A DNA stretch of 64,000 bases from the NCBI GenBank assembly GCA_039519185.1, contig CM076846.1:151914605-151978604 (forward strand), written 5' to 3'. Positions 52,456 through 63,019 of the stretch are shown in pieces (within the stretch, counting starts at the first letter, position 1; each line of letters opens with the position of its first letter). The position numbers and the translations under genes were made by a program. A model generated the notes under the pieces. The model ran no database searches, had not been told where the DNA came from, and worked only from the letters and a program-made list of their open reading frames with translations. The stretch is from Astragalus membranaceus (lineage: Eukaryota; Streptophyta; Magnoliopsida; Fabales; Fabaceae).

Positions 52456-53700
52456 TCAATCACGGTTCCTTCTTCATCTTTTGTAATTTTACTTCCAGTA
52501 GTAACAGGGTTGTTTAATGGCTTACTATCATCCATATTAAATCTGTCAAGCACTGTCTTTGCAAACTTGTGTTGAGTTATGAAGATATATTCAGTACCCT
52601 GTATAACTTCAACTCCTAGGAAATGCCTCATTTTCCCAAATCTGTCATATCAAATTCAGTTTTCATTGACTGCTTGAAGTCTTCTATCATGCCAATGTCA
52701 CTGCCAGTGAGGATTAGATCATCAACGTACACACTCACAATCAGCAAGTTGTTGTTCTTGTCTCTCTTGGTGAAGAGTGTGTGCTCATGAGCACATTTCT
52801 TGAAACCCTCTTTGTTGAAGTAGGCCTCTATCCTGCTGTACCAAGCCCTGGGTGCTTGTTTTAATCCATACAAAGCTCTCCTCATATCCCTTTGGTTGTT
52901 CAACATGAACAACTTCCTCCAATTCACCATAGAGGAATGTACTCTTCACATCAAGTTGGTAAACACACCAGCCCTTGTGAACAGCCACTGCAAAAATACA
53001 CCTAATGGTGTCCCACCTTGCCACTGGAGTAAATACTTCTGAGTAATCTATACCATGTTCTTAGGCATACCCCTTAGCCACCAACCTAGCTTTGTATTTT
53101 TCAGCCTGCCCAGCTTCATTATACTTGGTTTTGTAGATCCACTTCACACCAATTCTTTTTCCACCTTGTGGAAAGTTCACCAATTCCCATGTATTATTTT
53201 TTTCAATAGAGGCTATTTCGTTATCCATAGCCTTCCTCCACTTGTCTTCTTTCACAACTTGTTCATAGGTAGCAGGATCACTCTCTTCACATATCATTAA
53301 GTACAACAGATCACTTTGATATACATCATCAATGTCAGTTTCTTCTGTCACAGCACAACCCATATAGTAGTCTTTGTGTCAACCAGGATTACTCACATTT
53401 CTGCCACTGGTTGTTCTTACTGCAGCAGTGTTAATGTTCCCCTGTTCATCACTTTCAGTAAATGCTTCATTCTGATTCAGGTTGTTTACTTCACCATGAG
53501 TGCTGCTTTCACCAACTTCAGTGACCTCCTCACTTTGTTTTGCAGTTTCAACCTCACTGTCATCAACAAGTTCAGTAACTATCTCTTTACCTTTATCTGT
53601 CTCCTTGGGATTCCATGTTTCTTGTTCAGCAAAAGTGACATCTCTGCTAATCATGATTTTTTTAGTTATAGGGTCATAGAGCCTATATGCCTTAGACTCT
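52456..53700 (-). pseudogene. Copia reverse transcriptase region
   Basis: Minus-strand pieces in order: WRKAMDNEIASIEKNNTWEL, GVKWIYKTKYNEAGQAEKYK, RLVAKGYA, then a stop (TAA where Gln is usual, about 53059), VYQLDVKSTFLYGELEEVV, a frameshift near 52893, ALYGLKQAPRAWYSRIEAYF, catalytic VYVDDLILTGSD, another frameshift near 52628, and HFLGVEVIQGTEYIFITQHK. A short linker (53379-53700) joins it to integrase. Multiple lesions make it non-functional. The 52456 end is the CACTA insertion point. Confidence 0.9.
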
Positions 53701-53710
53701 TCACTTACTC

Positions 53711-54700
53711 CTAAAAAATGCATTTCAGACTCTTATCATCAAGTTTTTTTCTATTTACATCAAGAATACGAATGTGTGAAATGCACCCAAAAATTTTAAA
53801 ATGCTTGATAGACGGTTTCACATTGCTCCAGGCTTCTTCTGGTGTGACATCTTGGACAGATATGGTAGGACATCTATTAAGCAGATAAAAGGCCCATTTC
53901 ACTGCCTCTGGCCAAAAAGTTTTTTTCAAATTTGCCTCAGTTAATAGGCTTCTAACCATATTCATTACTGTCCTATTTTTTCTCTCAGCCACACCATTTT
54001 GTTGAGGTGTGTAGGCAGCTGTAAGTTGTTTCCTAATACCATTAGTTTCACAGAATTCATTGAATTCACTAGAGTTGAATTCACCCCCTCTATCCGTTCT
54101 TAGGCAACTAATGGTACATTGTGATTCTTTTTCAACCATTAATCTAAATCTTTTAAAGGTTTCTAAGGCTGCTGATTTTTCTGACAGAAAATAAACCCAC
54201 CATTTTCTACTAAAATTGTCAATAAAGGAAATGAAATACATCTTTCCTCCATTTGATTGAGGATTAATTGGCTCACATATGTCTGAATGTATGAGTTCTA
54301 GCTTCCTAGAAGCTCTCCAATTGCTGTGCTTTGAGATTATTTCTCTGCCCTGCTTTCCCACTTGACATTCTGTGCAAACTTTATCACATTCTATGATTTC
54401 TGGCAGGCCCCTCACCATTTCCTTTTGGAAAAGCAGCTTCAACCCTTTGTAACTCAAATGTGCAAAACGTTTGTGCCATAGCTCTGAGATGTCCTCAGTA
54501 CTAGCTTTCAAGCTTGTTGTAATGATTGGGACTGCCATTACGACAAACATTCTATTGTTGGCCATGTATGAGGTCATAATCAGCCCTTTCTCCTTATGGT
54601 ACAATTTGCATTTATCATCTTCAAAGATTACCTTCAGACCCTTTTGCTGTAACTGGCCAATGCTCAGTAAATTGTCCCTCAGATTTGGGACATAGTACAC
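53711..54700 (-). pseudogene. Copia integrase region
   Basis: YYVPNLRDNLLSIGQLQQ (protease-integrase linker), ELWHKRFAHLSYKGLKLLF and CTECQVGKQ (HHCC zinc finger: H, H, C, C visible), core Asp in HSDICEP, Asp in RTDRGGEF and Glu in NGVAERKNRTVM, so the DDE triad is kept. The frame ends with a stop after DDKSLKCIF (53711), where the polyprotein normally continues (GVSEESKAYRLYD in the adjoining frame). Confidence 0.9.
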
Positions 54701-54730
54701 CTCAGTGACAACTTCGATCCTTCCTTCAAT

Positions 54731-55858
54731 CTAAAGTCGTACACTCCCCTTTCCTTTCACCTTTATTCTTCTGTTATCTCCAAGTTTTACTGTTTCTTTG
54801 AAAGTTTCATCAAGTTCAAAAGTTTCTTTCACCACACATGTGGTTGCTGCACCCCGAATCAAGGAACCAAACTCTTCCTCTTTTTGTGCCCTTTGAATTA
54901 GTTTGTGCCATTGACAGCATCTCTTCCTTGTCATTAAAGAACCAATTTCTTTCATCACTCATGTGATTGCTGCACCCCAAATCAAGAAGCCAGACTTTTC
55001 CTCTTTCTGTGCCTTTTGAATTAGTCTGTGCCATTGACAACATCTCTTCTTCATCATCAAAGCCAACATAGTTTGCTATGTTTCCTTCCAAACTAGGACA
55101 CTCATATTGGTAGTGCCCTAATTTGCGGCATTTGTAGCATTCAATGTGTTCTTTGGAGGTATGTTTTCCCCTTCCTCCATTTCTTCCTCTGCCTTTGCCT
55201 CTAACATTGCCCGTAACCTTCAGTGCCTGCTCTTCTTCCTTTTGACCATTCATACGTTGCTCCTCAACAAGAACGCTGCTTTGTAACTCGTCGATTGTCA
55301 TGGTTTCCATATTATTGGCTTGTGCGATAGCACAAACTACGTAATTGAACTTAGGGGTCATTGATCTTGTGACCTTATCAACTACATCACTTTGTGTCAT
55401 TGGTTCACCAAGACTCTTCATTCTATTGACAATTGATAGAGTTCTTGAAAAGTAATCGGTAACAGACTCACCTTCTTTCATACTTAGAGTTTCGAATTCG
55501 CGCCTTAGGGTTTGTAGTTGAGCCCTCTTCACCTTGTTCGAGCCACAATACTTTTGCTTGAGCGAATCCCAGATTTCTTTCACTGAATCATGCATCAAGA
55601 TTGTTTCCAGCACTCCTCTATCAAATGCCTGGTATAGGTAGTTCTTGGCCTTGAGGTCCTTCAATTTTGCTTCATCTGCTGTTTTCCTCGCTTTCGGCGT
55701 GGGATTGGGATTTAGGGTTGGAATGCCATTCTCAACCACTTCCCAGTATTCTTTAGATCGCCGCTTGGGGAAGGTTCCGTTCTCATTGGGAAGCGGCGAT
55801 GCCCGTTTAGCTTGTGGGTCGCCGCTTGCACGAAGGTTCCGTTCTCCTTGTCCGCCAT
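54731..55858 (-). pseudogene. Copia gag and protease region with duplicated protease active-site module
   Basis: Met at 55858 (MADKENGTFVQ) opens the frame, which is lost within about 40 codons near a small internal duplication (two gagaacggaaccttc-type copies at about 55776 and 55838). From 55739 the gag frame runs DEAKLKDLKAKNYLYQAF, KEIWDSLKQKYCGSNKVKRA, MKEGESVTDYFSRTLSIV, with CCHC knuckle CYKCRKLGHYQYEC. The segment EEMLSMAQTNSKGT...VWLLDLGCSNHM is followed by a second copy with VWFLDSGCSNHM. The first has Leu in place of the active-site Ser/Thr. A frameshift after the second copy ends the frame at 54816. Confidence 0.88.
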
Positions 55859-55930
55859 AGACGCCGCTTCACACAAATCTTGCTACTCACAGAACTGCGG
55901 TTCTTGATTTCTTCAGGCATAGGCCCCAGG

Positions 55931-55947
55931 TGGAGCTCTGATGCCAA
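55931..55947 (-). promoter_or_regulatory. Copia primer binding site (initiator tRNA-Met type)
   Basis: Minus-strand tggcatcagagctcca is one base from the usual plant copia site TGGTATCAGAGC, complementary to initiator tRNA-Met, and starts two bases after the LTR end. Confidence 0.85.
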
Positions 55948-55948
55948 T

Positions 55949-56108
55949 TGTAGAGATAAAATGTGTACAATATTGAGTTTGCAATTCGCAAATCTCAGTC
56001 TCTGTTTATTGCTTTCATCAATCTATCCTTTATACAATTACCAGTAATTTGTTTTGACAGCAGCTAACAGACTAATTACAACACAAAGACTAAACACAAT
56101 ACACATGG
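55949..56108 (-). repeat. 5' LTR of the copia element, truncated to 160 bp
   Basis: Matches 12961-13120 with eight substitutions and no gaps, then homology stops at acacatgg. The remaining about 99 bases, including the outer TG end, are absent and replaced by scrambled sequence. Confidence 0.88.
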
Positions 56109-56276
56109 TGGTGCTCGGTTTCTTCTCCTAAACACAATACAACCCGTAAACCCGTCACCCGCCTTACCCGCCAACCAAAACGGTCGGAGATGGGCTGCCC
56201 ATGGTGGTGCTCGGTTTCTTCGCGGTGGACACATTTTGGACCGAACCCGGCCGAATCCGACCGATGTCCACCCCTA
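56109..56276. repeat. Rearranged junction plus hAT remnant
   Basis: The 20 bases catggtggtgctcggtttct occur at 56104 and 56200; ctaaacacaataca occurs in the LTR at 56091 and again at 56128. The right part (56142-56276) is cccg-rich and ends ccgatgtccacccctac, the complement of a TAGGGGTGGACAT-type hAT end. The left end of that hAT is not present. Confidence 0.6.
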
Positions 56277-56639
56277 CTAAAAACGTTTACAGCTTTCTAG
56301 AACCTAGCATCTAGATTAAATAAACATTCCAGACTCACGACTTCGGATTGTACAGAAAATTGAAAATATGTTTAGAATAATGATATCCATGTTACCTTTA
56401 GAGAGCTTAAGTTTTTGGAAGGTGTTTTTTTATACAAGTTTTGGAAGGTGTTTAAACTCCTAAATAAACCCGTCTCTGCACTTAGATAGCTATTTTGGGA
56501 CCCTAGACCAAAAAAAAAATCGCTCTTTTGGTAATCATCAATCTGCTAATCATTTTTTAGTTCTCTAGAAAATGTTTAAATATTTTTTACAATATTCGAA
56601 CTATTTAAATCCTATTTAAATCCTAAGACAACAATAAAA
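56277..56639. other. Unassigned AT-rich sequence
   Basis: No frame, repeat or element end recognised. Confidence 0.4.
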
Positions 56640-56945
56640 ACGTAACTTACCAACAGACATTTCTCAGTAGACCACAATCCCGTTGGTAAAAGGCTTGTTA
56701 TCGTCATACATGACCGTCGAAAATGCTAAATACTAAACACATATTTTTTTCCATGAGAATTACTGACGGATATGACTGTCGGTAATTGAAAAATGTAATC
56801 GTTCATGATACCGACGGATAAAGCCGTCGTTAATAAAGTAACTTTGACCATTTTTAAGTTACTAACAGACATATCCGTTCGTAATTAAGTGTGTCAAAAA
56901 CTTTCTTTATTACTGTCGACCAATCCCATTGGTAACTTTTATTAA
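56640..56945. repeat. Degenerate CACTA-type subterminal region
   Basis: Diverged copies of ttaccgacggat and its complement atccgtcggtaat (for example actgacggatatgactgtcg, ccgacggataaagccgtcg) at intervals. This repeat style resembles the subterminal arrays of CACTA elements, but no CACTA terminus or TSD is left. Confidence 0.5.
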
Positions 56946-56957
56946 ACACACTCCCGC

Positions 56958-57840
56958 TAGGGGTGGGAATAGGTTGGGCCAAGCTGAACTTTGCTAGGCC
57001 TGGGCTTGGCCTGCATTGAAAGTGGTGGGCAGCCTGTCAAAAACCCATTTTATTGGGCTGACCTGGTTTTTTTTGAAAGCTTGATAAAGCTTCAAAGCCT
57101 GTTTAAAAATTTATTTCACAATTCTTTCGATAGCGTACAACCTTTAAGTAATGTATGCTTTTGTAAACAGACTAAGAAGCTAATAGGGTAGTGAGGTTTT
57201 TTTTGGTTACAAGGAGAAAAACAAAAAACAGGCTAAGGCCCGACAAACGAAACACCTAAAGCATCTCTGTGGGGGGGGGGGGGGGGGAGGGTTTCCAAAA
57301 TCTGTAAAGGAGACTGTTGAGACGCTCCTAATTTTGCAAGGAAGTCTGCACAAAAGTTAGCCTCCCTGAACACATGATTAACCTCGACCTCCCAATTTTG
57401 GGAAATTAAAGCCCGCACCTTGTCTATGTCATTACCATGCCTATGAAAGTTTCAGTAGGCTAGTGAGGTTAAGTTCTATTTTATATGACATCCAATTTAA
57501 ATTCTATTTTATATTAATAAATTTAAATATGTCAAAAAATTGATGTATGTCATGAATGTGTTTAAATTAACACAAAATATTAACAAATTTGTAATTTAAC
57601 ACAGAGTACAAAATTTAATAAAATAATAAAAGTAATAATATTATTTGTATTTACTTGAATAGACCGGCTTGATTGGCCTAAAAGACTTTTTTGATGGCCT
57701 ATAGTCTAGCCGTTTTAGCTAAACAAGCTTTTAAAGTACCCTAGTCTGATCTGGTTTAAAATAAAGTCTGGTTTGGTCTGAGCTTGATATAGGCAAAGCT
57801 GTTAGCCCCTATCAGTGGATCTGGCCTATTCCCACCCATA
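56958..57840. mobile_element. Non-autonomous hAT element (883 bp) with a nested LINE fragment
   Basis: Ends TAGGGGTGGGAATAGG (56958) and CCTATTCCCACCCATA (57840) are inverted with one mismatch. The flanks actcccgc (56950-56957) and actcctac (57841-57848) look like an 8-bp TSD with two later changes. Inside are ggcctgg/ggcctat motifs typical of the TAGGGGTGGG family. Older than the hAT at 50643, judging by TSD decay. Confidence 0.8.
57199..57460 (-). mobile_element. 5'-truncated LINE insertion (262 bp) with ORF2 RNase H tail
   Basis: Flanked by a 10-bp TSD tagtgaggtt (57189-57198 and 57461-57470). On the minus strand it reads VEVNHVFREANFCADFLAKL (end of the LINE RNase H domain), a C17 tract, a short 3' UTR ending in ctccttgtaacc and an A8 tail. 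Truncation, A tail and long TSD together fit target-primed reverse transcription. It contains a run of 17 G (57271-57287) on the plus strand. Confidence 0.85.
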
Positions 57841-58539
57841 ACTCCTACGAAGAGAATCCTTTCAACTTCTCTTTTCCCACCTACTGAACTCTCTCTATAA
57901 ACAACTGCAAATACAAATAATTTTATCTGACCATTTGCCATATTATCAAGTCTGTAGCCCAATACTTTTTCACTGTTAACAATTCTAGAAAATAATCAAA
58001 TCAAAGTAAAATACAATTTCCACTTAAACTTAATTGACTTGCAAATGATGAGGAAGTCCACTCAAGTTGCATTTAATTGTCATGAGTTTTGTGATAATAA
58101 ATCTTCTTAGCAAACAACTTCTTGGCTGCTTCCCATGGTCCTTGAGTTAATCCCACTTTCATACAATAAACAAAAATCACACACATGTCATATCTAACGT
58201 TCATTGCATAGTTTGAAAAGCAAAAAAAATCATTATCAAATGATAATAAAGACAAAGCAAAATCACAAAAATGCTCAAAATCAACATTATATAAGTTGAG
58301 GAGTTACAAGAGGAGAAAAATTTTTAGCATGGACCTGCTACACAACATCTCGAGCATAAATTGCCTTCGAGAGAGTATGTGATCCCTAATTAAAAAGGAA
58401 AAATTGTAAGTAACATCAAATGGAGAGGAGAGTATAATTGAAATTTGAGATGGTGGTAGATGCTAGTACCCCGTGTAGCGTGTTGCATAACGAGAACTTG
58501 AAAAAAGTGACAAATACGACTCTAAGAGAGATAAAAAGT
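57841..58539. other. Unassigned AT-rich sequence
   Basis: No domain-bearing frame and no element boundary recognised apart from the hAT TSD at its left and the CACTA TSD (agt, 58537-58539) at its right. Confidence 0.4.
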
Positions 58540-58559
58540 CACTACTAGAAAAGTCTTAA

Positions 58560-58920
58560 ATACCGACGGAATTTAGAGACGGAATTATTTCCGTCTCTAA
58601 TAGAGACGCCTTTAGAGACGGATTTTTTTGGTTAGAGACGAAATTAGAATTTTACGAATTTGAGACGAAAATTAGAGACGGAATATGTCCGTCTCTAAAT
58701 CCCTCTCCACCGACTAGTTATAAATTATTATAACTTAAACCTTCATTTAGAGACGGAATATAGAGACAGAATTATCTGTAGCAAACATATTCCGTCTCTA
58801 ATTCCGTCTCTAAATGGTTAGTCAAAGTCAAAATATCGTTAGAGACGGAAGACAAATCCGTCTCTAGTGTATTCGGTCTCTAATTCCGTCTCTAATTGAT
58901 TAGTCAAAGTCAAACTCAAA
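58560..58920. repeat. Left subterminal repeats of the 4.48-kb CACTA
   Basis: About a dozen copies of gagacggaat or the complement ccgtctcta, in both orientations. The matching right array is at 62665-63000. Confidence 0.85.
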
Positions 58921-58989
58921 AGTTTCATTTTCCCTCTCATAAATTCTTTTCCCACTCATCAAATTCATTTTCCCACTTGAGTTTCCCTC

Positions 58990-61310
58990 TTCCACCAAAA
59001 TAAACCGTGTGCATGATTTTTTTTCAGTCTCCTACCTTCATTTTTTTTATTATCACTCTTTTCCTCCAAATCAAACAAACCCTAATATCTCTTTTCCCCA
59101 AAATCTAAATCTGAAACTTTCCCTATTCTCTCGTTGGATCTGAAACGTTCCTTGCTTTCTCCTTCCATTTGAAAATTTTCTTCTTCTCTTTGAACGTTGC
59201 CTTCTGTTTCTATCGCACAACGCAAATGTGTTCTATCGCCGTCGCCTGCAGTCACTATTGTTGTCACTCTTCATCACCGCCACATCGCCTTCTTCCTGCA
59301 GCACCGTATCTCCCAGTAAGTTTCCTTCTCCTTTTTCTCTCTACAAAAGCTTTTAAGTTTTCTTTCCTTGTATCGTCCCTATCATAAATTAAGGGGAGCA
59401 AAGAAACCTTCTGAATGGAGAAAGAGGAAAGAGGTTGTGGCTCCTAAGAGATCGAGATCCATGTTAATTTGGAAATGAAGGTTTTGTTTTAAAACCCTAA
59501 ATTTGTATGCGATGCTTTATTTTATTTTGCAACCTATTAATTGCATTTTAACAGTACAAAATGGATGAGGACAGGAAGTTGTAACCTCTTCAGTATTTTA
59601 ATTTTTCTCAGTTATTGTTGTTCATACTACTTTGTCATTCACACTACTTTACCATTGTGCTATGACATTCTATTGCGAATTGCAATTGGGCATTTTGGGG
59701 AAGAGGTTCCCACAAGAGGTTAAGAATAAGGTGTGCTTTGGATTGATTAATAACCACCGGGTGTTAAGCTATACAAATCTATCTAATTACTATACAAACA
59801 CCAGCACATGTTTCACACTAGCACATTTACACGAAATGTGCAACATTTGAATTGTGATTCTGTGAACTTCAATTTCAGTTAAGGATTTTTATAATGGTAA
59901 ACATTAGTAAAGCTGCACATTTTGAGAGCTTAAATTTGTTGCCTTTATTTCCATATTGTTCATTCTAATATCCCCAGTTGGTGAACTCCTTTGCCCATAT
60001 GAAAGACATGGGAAACTAGCGGTGACATTATAAGATAGTTTGTTATGTTGTGCTTGTAGAGGCATTTGAAAATTGGATCCAGATCAAAATATAATAAGAT
60101 GGGGATATCATGGCTTGGACATCATATGGTTATTTGGTAAGTTCTAAATTCAGATCACTTCATTCTAGTTATATATCTGAGTGAATATTAAATAGAAAAG
60201 TTAGGGGTCTTTTGTGATTACCAAAGAGAAAAGTTAGCTGGAAATAATCTAAATGGTTTTCCTAAAATCTATTCAGATTTAGTTATTAGAATCAAGGACA
60301 TTATCCTAAGGTGGGTTAAGAAATAAGGCCTGCTGGTGCTTCCTATCCTAGCTGCATGAACCATGGAAATTGACAAGTTTTTACTTATAAGAAAATACAT
60401 ACATACAAAGATAAGTATCTAGAGAAACTATGTCTATCATTTTAAACCTTTTCTTTTTTAATTATGTACATTATGGTTGGTCTGTCATATCTGCAGATTC
60501 ATAGTAGATATGGTTCTTCCAATAGTGAATCTATAAGCTTTTCTTTTTCATTCTATTATTACCTTTACTTTAAAACATCATAGCTGAACAAGTTGCTCTT
60601 CCTTGACCGAACATTTTGGTTTTGGGGTTCTTTTTCTATTGTTTTTGATTGCAGTCTTTCAAAAGGTCTACTTAAGAGCCAACTTTGGAGCGGTTATCTG
60701 ACCTATTTAGCTCATTTTCAATCTTCCCACAGAAGGAAGGTACAATCGCTTTACTAAACTCGTAATACTTTGTGAGGAGAAAGTTTTAGATGATGGTATT
60801 TCTACTCGATAAAGTCATGCTGCAAAAGTTTTCAGTATCTACTATCTAGATGGTGTAACAAATAGTGTATGTGGTTGCAAGTTGCTTTAGCATTGTCTAT
60901 TCACGTTTGTCAAAGTCTAACAGCTGCTGGTTATTTCTCTCTTTACTAGAATATGAGCATTCTACCTGATGCACGTTTTCTTAAACAGCTTATAAAACCA
61001 TATCCCTGACCAGAAGCTTTTAGTTGCAGGCAAAATTTACAGAAGCTTATATCTAAAGTTGGATAAGATCCATACCTGTTCTAAAGTTGGCTAAGATCCA
61101 TATCCCTGACCATATCCCTGACCATAAAGTTGGCTAAGGCTTCCTTGAAATATTTGTTCTCCATGTTTTCCTGATTACTATTCTTAACATATTTGTAGCA
61201 GCAGTAATGAATTATGTTACATCACATGTGCTTCTGTTAATATTACTTTGTGATCAACTTAATACTCTTATGATTTCCAGGAATGTCAATCTGTCAATAA
61301 TCATAGCAGG
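58990..61310. other. Captured or unassigned interior of the non-autonomous CACTA
   Basis: CT-rich leader-like sequence (59020-59340) followed by T-rich, intron-like DNA. No frame longer than about 75 codons and no domain recognised. A 13-16 base phrase (ccatatccctgacca, aaagttggctaag) is repeated around 61000-61130. Probably 5' UTR and introns of the captured kinase gene, but that is inference. Confidence 0.4.
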
Positions 61311-61328
61311 TGAAGTGGTTTAGTTCAA

Positions 61329-61624
61329 ATGGACCAGTATGAAATTCTAGAACAGATTGGAAAAGGTGCATAATCTGTGAGGCACAAGCATGAAAATAAA
61401 AAGTGAGCATAGATGTGATTTAAGATACTATATATCCTTTTGCAGGTTGATTTTTTCAAGTATTTAAATTTAAATGTGAACTTGTGTATTTCACTATACT
61501 AATAGTGATAAGCTGTTATATATGGTAATTTATTTATTTATGTCATTTACATTTTAGGTATGTTCTCAAGAAGATCCGTCTTGCTTGCCAATCTGACAGA
61601 ACCCGTAGGTCTGCTCACCAGGAG
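61329..61624 (+). pseudogene. Captured NIMA-related kinase (NEK) fragment, two exons with intron
   Basis: Exon 1 (61329-61402) starts MDQYEILEQIGKGA, the beginning of plant NEK kinase domains, hits a stop (TAA) where the glycine-rich loop should finish, then resumes VRHKHE after what looks like a small internal deletion. The intron 61403-61557 (GTGAGC ... CATTTTAG) is kept. Exon 2 (61558-61624) gives YVLKKIRLACQSDRT and RRSAHQE, including the ATP-binding Lys region (VLKKI), and ends at a donor AG|GTAATC. The rest of the kinase is absent. Retention of the intron shows capture at DNA level. No functional kinase can be made. Confidence 0.8.
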
Positions 61625-62660
61625 GTAATCCACTTCTTTTTGTTAGCAGTACCCTCATTGAATAGCAACATTGGGACTCGTTGGATGCAAGAGTCAAACA
61701 ATAACAGCCGCAATGATAAAGATGGGGATTATAATGATCATGCCACTACCAATGGATAATTGTTGATGAAACACATTGCTTTAAATATAGTAAATCATAT
61801 ACATTCATTCATGTGTGTTTTATGTGTTAGATTGATATTTAGCAGCATGAGGTTTTTAAGTTGATTTTTCAGCCCACCTTTGGTTTTGCTTCTTTTATGT
61901 TAGTTAGGTAGGCTTGAATAAATTATACTAGTTTGGCTAACAAATAGTATGGCCAAAATATTCAATTCAATGTTTTTGTTGATAATTTGTTGTGAGTTTT
62001 TGGCTAGTCAGGTTAATGGTTTTTTTTGGTTGTAACAAATAGTGTGGCCTAAATATTAAATTCAATGTTTTTGTTAATAATTTGTTGTGAATTTTTGGTT
62101 AGTCAGGTTAATAGTTTTTTTTGGTTGTAGGCATAGTTTAAATGGCTTGACAAAGATGAAGGAAAAAATAAAGAGTTTTAAGAGTCAGGGATCATTAGCA
62201 CAGGAAAATGCTTTGTTTAATGGGCATAGTAGTAAGGATGAAGGCGGTTGGATTGGTGAAAAAATTTGGAGCAGTTGAAAGTTCTATGGGAAGCTGAGGA
62301 TTGGCAAGCGCCAGGACATAATGTGCACTCTATAGGGAACTTCAACAGAAGAATAATGAACAAGAAAACATAAACATGAGGAGATGAGTGAAGTTGAAAT
62401 GGATAATAGCTCTTTCTTTGATTAGATCCTTTTACATACTTTTGCAAAACTTAATGCTAGTTTTCTTTTTATGTTATTGACAAGGTTTTAGTTTGATTGT
62501 GTAATGTTTTTGCAATGTACTTATTATCACACTTTTAGTAGTAATGAATTTATTTTTTTGGACACGTCTATTGAAAATTGATTTATTTGATCTTTTAGGT
62601 AGGAGATTAAATTTAACATTGGAAAAGAGAGAAAAATAGAAACAATATAAAAAAATTAAA
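61625..62660. other. Non-coding interior, right half of the non-autonomous CACTA
   Basis: Contains a near-duplicate of about 100 bases (ttcaatgtttttgttgataa near 61968 and ttcaatgtttttgttaataa near 62061; gtcaggttaatggttttttt near 62008 and gtcaggttaatagttttttt near 62102). An open stretch at 62087-62278 has no recognised domain. Confidence 0.4.
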
Positions 62661-63019
62661 ACAATATTTAAAGACGGAATTGTAGATCCGTCTCTAAATA
62701 AAATCCTAAGATTTGTGACGGAATGTTAATGTCGTCTCTGTTAGAGACGGATAAATTTCGTCTCTACAGAGACGGATTTTTAGTATACATAATTATACGG
62801 TTCAATATTAGCGACCAACTATTTAACGTTAGTGACGGAACTATTCTGTCTCTGAGTAGAGACGGGCTCCAAAAATCCGTCTCTATGGCTTTTGCGACCG
62901 CGAATTTAGCCACGGACCATGTTCCGTCTCTAATTCCGTCTCTAAGATCGTCAGAGACAGAATTTCTCACTTTTAGAGACGGAATTTGTCCGTCTCTATT
63001 TGAGTTTTTTCTTGTAGTG

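Larger units (their letters stand above)
12961..56108 (-). mobile_element. Degenerate Ty1/copia LTR retrotransposon, split by Ogre and CACTA insertions
   Basis: On the minus strand the order is truncated 5' LTR (55949-56108), primer site, gag, protease, integrase, RT, RNase H, polypurine tract and 3' LTR (12961-13219). That INT precedes RT defines Ty1/copia. RNase H coding is interrupted at 32597/52456 by a CACTA element and at 13582/32223 by an Ogre. Removing the two insertions and their TSDs leaves about 4.64 kb, a normal copia size. The aligned 160 bases of the two LTRs differ at 8 positions (5%). Several stops and frameshifts make it defective. Confidence 0.9.
58540..63019 (+). mobile_element. 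Non-autonomous CACTA element (4.48 kb) carrying captured gene fragments
   Basis: Ends CACTACTAGAAAAG (58540) and TTTTTTCTTGTAGTG (63019) are inverted (CACTACNAGAAAA), with a 3-bp TSD agt on both sides (58537-58539, 63020-63022). Both subterminal regions are packed with ttagagacggaat/attccgtctctaa. No transposase frame is present. The interior looks like host-gene sequence: UTR-like CT-rich stretches, intron-like T-rich DNA and two kinase exons. It would need transposase from a different CACTA family than the one at 32598, whose subterminal motif differs. Confidence 0.92.

Noticed and set aside
56958..57840. Considered two separate hAT fragments
   Set aside because: Matching TIRs and an 8-bp TSD with two changes show one element interrupted by the LINE insertion.
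62087..62278. 63-codon frame in the non-autonomous CACTA, considered as a transposase remnant
   Set aside because: No recognisable motif beyond Lys/Ser-rich sequence; too little to support.
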